A stretch of DNA of 32,905 nucleotides from Stentor coeruleus (taxonomy: Eukaryota; Ciliophora; Heterotrichea; Heterotrichida; Stentoridae), in NCBI GenBank assembly GCA_001970955.1, contig MPUH01000828.1:1-32905 (forward strand), in the 5' to 3' direction. Shown piece after piece: positions 25,998 through 32,905 of the stretch. The notes beneath the pieces are model-generated. The model was not told where the DNA came from. It did no database searches and saw only the letters and a program-made list of their open reading frames with translations. Within the stretch, counting starts at the first letter, position 1; each line of letters starts with the position of its first letter. The translations under genes and the position numbers were made by a program.

Positions 25998-26849
25998 ATG
26001 AGTAGTCTAAATGAAAGAAGTCAAAGCGTTAATAGATTATATCCAAATGCTCCACCAAGAAAGCAAATTTATGAAGGATCACCAAAAAGGAAAATATATA
26101 TTCCCTCAAGAATGCTGATGAAGACTTCAGATAAACTTGTGCTTGATCCCAGTATAGCGACAAAATCCCAAAAAAAAGTTGGTTTTATAGATTCTTATTA
26201 TACTATCGCACTTAAGAAAAATAGGAATTTTGAACTTTTTACCCCTAAGCTGTATGATTTGACTTTAAAAAAACTTGATGAAGAAAAAAAATCAATAGAA
26301 AAAAATATTTCACAAAACACTAGTCAAAATATTGCATCCCTGACATCAGAAGATTTTATTGGGAAAATCAATAAAGCTTTGTTATGTGCAGAAATCGAAA
26401 AAAATGATTTGAAAAGCATTTCGATTAAAAAACCCTTTAATCATTCTAAAGCCCGAGAATTTTTTAAAGCTGTTAAGGATGGAAATTTTTCTGAAGTTAA
26501 ATATATTGTTGAAAATTATCCAGATATAAATAAAGTAGTTGATGTAGTAAGATAAACATAGACTCAACAAACTGGTTTGCATTGGGCTTGTAAAAGAGGT
26601 GATTTAAAAATGGCTCAATTCTTTTTGCAGAATGGTTTTGATTGGAAAGCAACTGATATAGTTGATAGAACACCTTATAAAATAGCAGAAAAGGGAAAGT
26701 ATAGAGAAATTATGATAGAAATTACTAAATACAAAACCATACATCGTCGAGGAGCACGAGAAATAAAAAGTTTAGCCCAACTAAAAATTCGATCAAAATT
26801 CCAAAGAAATGCCACACGTAATGCTACAAGAAATATACCATACGAATAG
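25998..26849 (+). CDS. ankyrin-repeat protein, two exons
   Basis: Exons 25998-26546 and 26562-26849 join across a 15-nt intron into 278 residues. The junction falls inside an ankyrin repeat: the text [11 protein letters not shown] ends exon 1 and [20 protein letters not shown] starts exon 2, which restores the canonical TxLHWAxxxG motif. A second repeat follows ([17 protein letters not shown]). The first 130 residues have no recognised domain. The C terminus is basic ([17 protein letters not shown]). Ankyrin proteins of this short kind are common in ciliates and their partners are unknown; binding to another protein is all that can be said. Only 11 bp separates it from the divergent RPL11 gene. 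Confidence 0.9.
26547..26561 (+). other. 15-nt intron of the ankyrin gene
   Basis: Reads GTAAGATAAACATAG, phase 0, in-frame TAA. A10 is present. Confidence 0.88.
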
Positions 26850-26989
26850 CATACAATCATAACAACTCCTAATTAAAACAATCTTAATCCTAAAACCCAA
26901 ACATATTTACACAACATTTTCTATAAATTTTCTAAAAACAACAAAAAAATCCTATAATAAAAAACCTCACAATCGATTATCAATATTTT

Positions 26990-28492
26990 TTAATCACCAT
27001 AAAATTCAAATCTTACACGAAACAAAAACCGCATTTTTACTTGTCCAACATCATATAAAACATACTCATTATATTGTAAATCTGATTGTGCACCTTGAGG
27101 ATTAGCTTGAATCCCTCCAATAGCTATAGTAACTCCTTTATCAAATTCAATAATTTCATTTGGAATATTTTTCCCAACACCAGTAACACTATGACAATGC
27201 CCTGGAGGTTTTTTGAATGATCTTGCTTTAAGCATATTATGTGTATTACCTAATGCTGCTTCACATAAAATTAAAATTCCTTCAGGGTTTTCTGTAGATG
27301 CGCTACAATATCTTGCTGCTTTTGTGCTTAAATCAGCTAAATAAATACCTTTTCCAAACATAAAACCTGTTGATGGAGCTTCTTTTGGGGCAATTTTTAA
27401 TCCATTTGACAGGATACCTACATGGTTTGTCACTCGGGATCCATGCCAAAGAAGCTTGCGGTTTGGTAATTTTGAGAAAGGATAATATCTTGCAGCTTCA
27501 CCTTCTCTATCTATTTCATATCCTTGGATAAGATTTAATGAGAAATTATGTGAAGGAGCTTTAGTACCTTTGAGCCATTGTTGTACAGTTTCAGAAAATG
27601 ATTCTGATATTGGGACGATTTTGCATTTTAATTGTGAATAGTAAACATCTAAAGGATTTTTTGTTTCTAATTGTTTTAAACTTCGAATTGATAAAGTATT
27701 AGCGATTTCCATTTCCTGAAGACTTGAAAGTAATGCTAGTTTTTCCCTAACTTTCATTATATGATTTATAGGTGGAGGTCTCCTCATGCCGAAATTTTGA
27801 GGTATATTTGTATAGAATTGATTTGTTAAATCAAGTACCTGACTTTCTCTATTACTTGTAGATAAAACATGCTGAATCTGTTTAAGTATTTTATACCCCC
27901 TCTGAATCTGATTAGCTGAAAGTCTTCCTAAAGGACACTGTTCAGGATCAAGATTAAGTTCTTTTAAAGTTTTATTCATTCTCTCGAAATCCCAAATCAT
28001 TTTCATAAGCTCAGCAACTTTTTCTTCTATAACAATAGGAAATCCTTTAGCAACATCTTCAAGTTCTTTACGTTTTTTTTCTTGTTTTAAATGCAGAATC
28101 ATACTTTTTGAGTCGTTTTGAACTTCAACTACCTGATACTTTCCTTGAACATAATGAAAAGTTTCACCCCATTCATTTTTGGTCTTCGCGCGAAATTTTT
28201 TCTTGAAATCAATAATCGCTTCTGCTTTAGAAGAACAAGGTTGCAAGTTATTAAATGGAGTATTAGCACCTACACGACCCCATTTAGTCCATAGATAAAA
28301 TCCATTATCTTCTAATACTTGGATTATATAAAATTTATTATGTCCTTTAATTCCATAGACAACATCTGTGAGATTTAGAGAAATATTGTAGGGTTCTATT
28401 ATTTGTGGGTTGGGAAGACCAGTTTCTTCGGATAGGCTGGCTGTTTTTCTTGAAGGCGGGTTTTCATTTCTTGTTTCAGTATCTTCTTCCAT
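26990..28492 (-). CDS. poly(ADP-ribose) polymerase, WGR and catalytic domains
   Basis: 500 residues arranged as in PARP2/PARP3. A WGR domain (about 35-130) has its namesake WGR at 71-73. A helical regulatory domain follows (about 155-275). The catalytic domain (about 280-500) has LLWHGSR (His350), FGKGIYLADLSTKAARYC (Tyr384) and NEYVLYD (Glu476), the H-Y-E triad needed to transfer ADP-ribose from NAD+ and to extend chains. The N terminus is only 34 residues long, without zinc fingers or BRCT domain. It would act in the nucleus at DNA breaks. No intron is needed. Confidence 0.96.
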   Translation of the reverse strand: MEEDTETRNENPPSRKTASLSEETGLPNPQIIEPYNISLNLTDVVYGIKGHNKFYIIQVLEDNGFYLWTKWGRVGANTPFNNLQPCSSKAEAIIDFKKKFRAKTKNEWGETFHYVQGKYQVVEVQNDSKSMILHLKQEKKRKELEDVAKGFPIVIEEKVAELMKMIWDFERMNKTLKELNLDPEQCPLGRLSANQIQRGYKILKQIQHVLSTSNRESQVLDLTNQFYTNIPQNFGMRRPPPINHIMKVREKLALLSSLQEMEIANTLSIRSLKQLETKNPLDVYYSQLKCKIVPISESFSETVQQWLKGTKAPSHNFSLNLIQGYEIDREGEAARYYPFSKLPNRKLLWHGSRVTNHVGILSNGLKIAPKEAPSTGFMFGKGIYLADLSTKAARYCSASTENPEGILILCEAALGNTHNMLKARSFKKPPGHCHSVTGVGKNIPNEIIEFDKGVTIAIGGIQANPQGAQSDLQYNEYVLYDVGQVKMRFLFRVRFEFYGD

Positions 28493-28647
28493 TTTTTACT
28501 TTGGGGATTTAGAATAAAATTATCTAATTTAAGTAATTAGCTTTTTATGCAAAAAGTACAAGAAAATAAATTCCTTCCTCCCTTCTAACTTCTTTTATAA
28601 AATTAGCATCTTTATTATCCAACATATAATATTATTTATCTTCAATC

Positions 28648-29356
28648 TCAAGCCAGAATCTCATCCGCTTTGATTTTCTTCACTTTTTTTTCCTTAAGTT
28701 TCCTAGACTTAATTTCTATATCTTGACAATACTGAGTGATTTCGCTTTTCCCTTTTACCCTAACCACCAAAGAGCACTCTGAAATCTCCTGTTCCACCAC
28801 AACTTTCCTAAAAAAAGCAACTCCAACAGCTACTTCTTCAGCCACCACAAGTTTATCCAACCCATCATTTCTCCCAACAAGTACCACTTGAAAAGTTTCA
28901 GGTTCTGACAAATCAATTTTTACGATACTCTTATTAACAACTTCAGCCATAATTGGAAAGCTTTTACCAATAACAAGTCTATTTGGCACATCATTTAAGA
29001 TATTAATTTGAAGGTCAGAATTACNAGCTTTTACCAATAACAAGTCTATTTGGCACATCATTTAAGATATTAATTTGAAGGTCAGAATTACCACAATAAG
29101 TACTTGCTTCATCTGTCATAGGAGAATCTTCAATAGTATCTTGATTTATATAAGAAAAAGATTCTAAAACTTGATCAATTGGAACTTTACTTGTTTCTGA
29201 TAAGGATTTTATTATTTCTGGTTGATCTTTGATAAAAGTGAGAATTGAGGATAAAAGACTATTGTGAGATTGAGAATTTCCTAAACCTCGAGAATTTTTC
29301 TGATGACAGTTACATTGTCCGTCTTGTTGCTTGCATAGGATATTTAGCTTACACAT
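28648..29356 (-). CDS. beta-rich protein of unknown function, broken by an assembly joint
   Basis: The ATG at 29356 and the stop at 28648 lie in different frames because 66 bp plus one N are duplicated at 28959-29091. Collapsing one copy and the N (67 nt) leaves 642 nt, an uninterrupted 213-residue frame, which shows the break is not biological. The N terminus is Cys-rich (CKLNILCKQQDGQCNCHQ), perhaps a metal site. Residues about 90-190 alternate hydrophobic and polar residues like a beta sandwich (LQINILNDVPNRLVIGKSF, FQVVLVGRNDG), and the C terminus is basic (KSRKLKEKKVKKIKADE). I recognise no family. Confidence 0.75.
28959..29091. repeat. 66-bp exact duplication around an N at 29025
   Basis: 28959-29024 and 29026-29091 are identical with the N between them. 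It lies inside a coding region and shifts its frame by 67 nt. Most likely an unmerged contig overlap. Confidence 0.85.
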
Positions 29357-29537
29357 TTATATTATAAAATGCTAAATTCTTGTAATTTATCGATATATTA
29401 CGTCCAAGATTTTATGTTATTAGAATGGAAGACTATTTTAATTTGCTGTATAAAAAGTGATTTTTTCGATTTTTGAGTAGTTTTAAAGGATTTTTTATGA
29501 TTGGGATCTTTGTAGTTTTAGATTTTTTAAATATATT

Positions 29538-30050
29538 TTAGTATGAAATCCTAGCAAGCGACTTAATAAAGCTATGTTGAAGTTTTTTGTTAGGTATCTC
29601 TTTAACTCTTCTGTTTATGATATCTTTAAATGCTGGGTAATCATCAATGGTTCCAATAGATTTATTGGTGCTTCATTTTTTTTGGAATTTTGTTTAGGAT
29701 AAGGTTTATGCTGCTAACAGAAAAGCGTCTTTTTCAATTTTATGCTCTTTGATTATCTTAGAAACTAAGTTTTCATGTCTTGTTGATGATGAAAAATCTT
29801 TGTTTTTGGTGATTTTTTATAAAATCGCTTAAGTCTTTTGCTAGCATCCACTAGTTAAGATTATGCTTTGTCTTGTTAGCAAACTTACTGCTTGAGATGT
29901 TTTCATTGTCTGTTATTCTTTTTGGACCTCTACCCATTTTCCATTGCTAAAAAGTGCTTATGGGCACTAAGAAAATAACGGCCTTTTTCGTATATGGTTT
30001 TTATGATGACATCGAGAATTTCTTTACGAATTCTCTTTCTTCAGGAAAAT
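29538..30050 (-). pseudogene. degenerate coding relic, family unknown
   Basis: Minus-strand frames read like protein with several stops and at least one frameshift. Clear pieces are GRGPKRITDNENISSSKFANK in one frame, then SKIIKEHKIEKDAFLLAA and IGTIDDYPAFKDIINRRVKE up to a TAA at 29540-29538. Stops interrupt at positions where Gln or Trp would fit (LN-stop-WMLAK, KFQKK-stop-STNK). No known domain. The neighbouring transposase relic makes mobile-element origin likely, but this is inference. Confidence 0.45.
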
Positions 30051-30360
30051 AAGCTTAGTATAAATTTAGGAGTTTCCTCATGTTTGAGTTACTTTCTTAG
30101 TTTATTGTGAATAGATTTAAGATTTAAATATTATTTTTATGAATTTAGTTTTGCTATTTGAAAGAAGGAGGTAGAATTTACCTGATTATATGCGGTTTGA
30201 TAAGATACTGTAAGGTTTTTCGGTGGTTTTGAATTAGAGTTTTTCGGTCTTTGTATAAATGAAATGATAAAATTTTATTTATTTATTATTAACTGGAGAG
30301 TATTGATAAAAGATACTTTTAAATGGATAACTTCCTTAACACCCTAATTAATTTATAATA

Positions 30361-30515
30361 CAGGAAAACTTGAGTTGACGGAATCGCTATTATCCAGAAA
30401 CTTATCATATACCAGAATTACATTTAACAATGATATGTTTTCAATAATGATTCTGAAAAAGATCTTTTCTATCCGGAATTTAATGAGATAAACTACTGAA
30501 TTTCGCTATCCGGAA
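30361..30515 (+). repeat. possible left end of the pogo-like element
   Basis: A TA dinucleotide at 30359-30360 is followed by CAGGAAAACTTGAGTTGACG. TATCCAGAA at 30391 and TATCCGGAA at 30470 and 30507 are direct repeats of one motif; two of the three follow CGCTAT or TCGC. CAG ends and TATCCGGAA text resemble pogo/Tigger termini. I could not find a matching inverted copy to the right of the transposase relic, so the element's limits are open. Confidence 0.35.
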
Positions 30516-30553
30516 AATTAAAATAATTTATTAGATAGTATTTCTATATAATT

Positions 30554-31886
30554 ATGGTAAAATTAACTTGAAAAGAGTTGACTCTAAGTGGTAAAATTTT
30601 CTTTATTTCAATTTACAACAAAGGAGGCATCAAAGTTATGGATCTTTATAGAGAACTCGGAATAAAAAAAACCCAAGGCTATGACACATTAAAGAACTAG
30701 GAGTTTATAGTGTCACAAAGTGAAAATAGTCATTTACAAAATACAGTCAGAAAAGCTAATTTACTTTATCCAGATGTAGATGCAGAAGTTTTCAAATGGT
30801 TTTGCAACAAAAGAGACCAATATCTGGGTCACTTATAAGAGGCCAAGTAACATTAATAGCTTTAGCGTTAAACATCAAAAATTTTAAAGCTTCTACTGGA
30901 TGGCTAGATTTATTTCTAAAGAGGCATTTTATTAAAGCGAAAGCTATTAATGGTGAAGCAGGAACAATTAACCAAAAATTCGTTTCTGAATGGATTGAAA
31001 ATTTAAGAAACTTAGCAAGCGAATATTCTGACTCAGATATTTTTAATATGGATGAAACAGGTTTATTTTATTGTGGGCTAACTCATAAAACTCTCTTTTT
31101 AGCAGCAGATCAGTGCCATGATGGTAAGTTTTCAATCAAGAGATTAAGTATTGCTCTAGCATGCAATTTAACAGGTACAGAAATGTTGAAACTATCGTAA
31201 TAGGAAAAAGTAAAAATCCTAGATGCTTTGGAAATAAAAATCCTGAAGAGTTGTCAGTTATTTATAGGTCTAATAAAACATTGTGGATGATTTACCTTAA
31301 TCTTTATTGAATGACTGCACAAACTTGATACTGTTTTCAAATCGCAAAGAAGGTATATTCTAATATTTTTTGACAATTGCTCAGCCCATCCAAGTTCAGT
31401 TGGAAATAGCTTGAGTAATATCAAATTAATGCTTTTTCCACCAAATACAACTTCTGTTCTTTAACCATATGATCAGGGAATAATAAGCAGCTTTAAGATT
31501 AACTACAGAAAGTTACTCGTAAGAAGAATTTTATGCGAAATGAATGCTCTCAATACTATTGCTTTAGAGTTAGCAAACAAGATTAATGCTTATGATACAA
31601 TCATAGTGATAAAAAAGCATAGGATTTAGTTACTCTTAATACAATTCAAAGTAGCTTCAAAAAATCTGGATTTTTAATTACAGAAAATTCAGATGAAATA
31701 GCCTCAAATGATCAAGAACTTCAAGATATTACATTAGAAGCTACAATAAAGTTTAAGATGCAAATAGCAATGCAATCATTAGAAATGATTGATAAAGATC
31801 TTAGATGCAGAGATAAGATTGATCAAGGGTGGGAAGTTGATTTTATAAAAGATTTAACAACTAAATTTAATAAAGACAATTGCTAA
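30554..31886 (+). pseudogene. pogo/Tigger-like DDE transposase relic
   Basis: A decayed transposase read across five frame segments. ATG 30554 starts a psq-type helix-turn-helix (NKGGIKVMDLYRELGIKKTQ), then a CENPB-type DNA-binding part (DAEVFKWFC, shift, PISGSLIRG, STGWLDLFLKRH). The DDE domain keeps FNMDETGLF (Asp codon at 31051), VIGKSKNPRCF, FFDNCSAHP (Asp at 31372) and FPPNTTSVL-stop-PYDQGI (third Asp at 31471), followed by TIQSSFKKSGF near the end. Four frameshifts and stops at 30569, 30698, 31312, 31462 and 31620 make it dead. The stop at 31462 (TAA) replaces the conserved Gln of the family motif TTSVLQPxDQG. Those at 31312 (TGA) and 31620 (TAG) replace conserved Trp. Confidence 0.85.
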
Positions 31887-32629
31887 ACTAGGTGGCAGCC
31901 TCCATATCGCCATCATAAAAAGAACTACTGAAAAGCTCATTGAATTATGTCCCTATGCATTAAAAAAATATGTAGATTTAGATGTAAAAAAATCATAATT
32001 TATAATACATAATAAGTATTTTGAATGATAAAAAAATTAATGAGATAAGTGAGAGCATTAAAAAAATTATGAAGAAGTTTTCATTAAAAATCCGATAAAT
32101 ATAGTCATTAAAGCTTTATTTAAAAAAAGATGGCGATTATTTTTTTTTATCTATCATGATCCTTCCTTAAGGCTAGTAGCCATTCTCCAAAAATTTTCGC
32201 TATTTTTCTTCTCTTTCTATAGGTTTCTTTAAGCATTCAATACTCTTTTCTTCCTTTAAATTCTCAAGCTCTATTTTTGAAACAAAAATTTAGGCCAATA
32301 TAACGCCAGTATGGAACACCAGTCTGGATGCCTACTTGTGACTAAATCCTAAAAAATTATAATTTCGGTAGGTACTAATAAATTGATTTTTGATTTTCAG
32401 GTTATCAAAATATAAAAGAAAATTGATTTTTAAATTCTCAAAATAGTCCAAGACTTTGTTCTTACTGTTAATATGGTATTAACTATATTCTCCTTAGCAT
32501 CTCCAATTCTATCTTTTTTAAATAGATCTGAATTTTTTTATTATTTAAGCTTGTCTAACTTTCATCATTAATCATCTCTATAATTTTCTTTGTTTTAATT
32601 AATAAATAACTTTGCTGCTGTTACTTTTT
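31887..32629. other. gene-poor region with a possible minus-strand relic
   Basis: A 9-bp inverted pair ATCGCCATC (31906) and GATGGCGAT (32129) is the only structure I note. Minus-strand text in the frame of the right-edge ORF continues with many stops (see findings). Confidence 0.4.
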
Positions 32630-32905
32630 CTATACCATTTTAACTATTGCGACCAGATTATTATTTTCGAACTTATTTTTTATTTTTATCATAACATCTT
32701 CACTGGAAATAAAGTTTTCATCGTTAAATCTACAATTATTAAGAGAACTTGTGCTATGGTTTTGATTTATTGGTCTTAATTCTAAGATTCGCCTAACAGA
32801 ATCAACTCTTTCTCTTTTAATCATTTCTAAACAAAGATTATTTGTTCTATCTTTTATTGAATTGATTGTGTGTAAATATCTCAAAATTTTTGCATATTTC
32901 AACTT
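32630..32905 (-). CDS. ORF open to the right edge, possibly a relic
   Basis: The frame is open from the window edge to a TAG at 32632-32630 (91 codons visible) and has no ATG at its upstream limit; the first in-frame ATG is in LEMIKRERVDS. It is basic and charged (KIKNKFENNNLVAIVKMV) with no recognised domain. After the TAG the same frame keeps reading protein-like text with TAG and TAA at Gln-like positions (VKMV-stop-KK-stop-QQQSYLLIKTKK), so this may be the 5' part of a decayed gene and not a real 3' end. Confidence 0.35.
   Translation of the reverse strand, partial: KLKYAKILRYLHTINSIKDRTNNLCLEMIKRERVDSVRRILELRPINQNHSTSSLNNCRFNDENFISSEDVMIKIKNKFENNNLVAIVKMV

Larger units (their letters stand above)
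29357..30553. other. gene-poor region with a decayed frame and transposon left end
   Basis: The first part is the 5' flank of the 213-residue gene. A degenerate minus-strand relic fills about 29538-30050. The direct repeats of the pogo element's left side begin near 30361. No intact gene is seen. Confidence 0.5.

Noticed and set aside
30554..31886. Transposase relic read with an alternative genetic code
   Set aside because: TAG at 31620 falls on a conserved Trp, which fits no known ciliate code, and four frameshifts are present.
31906..32137. 9-bp inverted pair as terminal repeats of the transposon
   Set aside because: Too short, and the left arm lies next to the transposase end rather than at the other end of the element; chance is likely in this sequence.

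Overview
The window looks like macronuclear DNA of a heterotrich ciliate, most likely Stentor or a close relative. It is AT-rich, the genes are short and densely packed, and the standard genetic code works: intact genes end in TAA, TAG or TGA and have none inside. Seven introns that I can place by reading-frame continuity are all exactly 15 nt, start GTA, end AG and have A at position 10. Fifteen-nucleotide introns with the standard code are the published hallmark of Stentor coeruleus; the species call is inference.

Layout. 1-1454 (-): 5' part of a protein kinase that runs off the left edge. 2227-2568 (-): a three-exon ubiquitin-like gene that no single open frame reveals. 2864-4291 (+): cyclic-nucleotide-binding protein. 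4482-5075 (-): unrecognised basic protein. 5511-6476 (-): three-exon sperm-tail PG-rich repeat protein. 6799-8448 (-): SLC22-like transporter. 8976-14939 (-): four tightly packed genes on one strand (inactive E2/UEV-like protein, ankyrin-TKL kinase, eIF2-alpha, coiled-coil protein). 15680-15946: doubtful small ORF. 16468-16884 (+): TMEM18. 17005-19566 (-): ABCA-type half transporter. 20255-21475 (+): CLN3/battenin. 22577-23896 (+): serine carboxypeptidase. 24721-24906 (+): CDC26 of the anaphase-promoting complex. 25459-25986 (-) and 25998-26849 (+): RPL11/uL5 and an ankyrin protein, divergent with 11 bp between start codons. 26990-28492 (-): PARP. 28648-29356 (-): beta-rich protein split by an assembly joint. 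29357-32905: gene-poor, with decayed coding sequence, including a pogo/Tigger-type transposase relic whose stops fall on conserved Gln and Trp positions.

Three single N bases (8740, 19844, 29025) are each flanked by the same 66-182 bp sequence on both sides. These look like unmerged contig overlaps, and one breaks a real gene. A second region (21757-22500) holds one long frame interrupted almost only by TAA/TAG; it is either an old relic or a gene read with a different code.

The genes are mostly eukaryotic housekeeping and ciliary or signalling genes with no operon logic. I see no tRNA, rRNA, CRISPR or insertion sequence of bacterial type. The best candidates for a second look are the hidden spliced genes, the stop-riddled frames and the strand-composition signature at gene borders.
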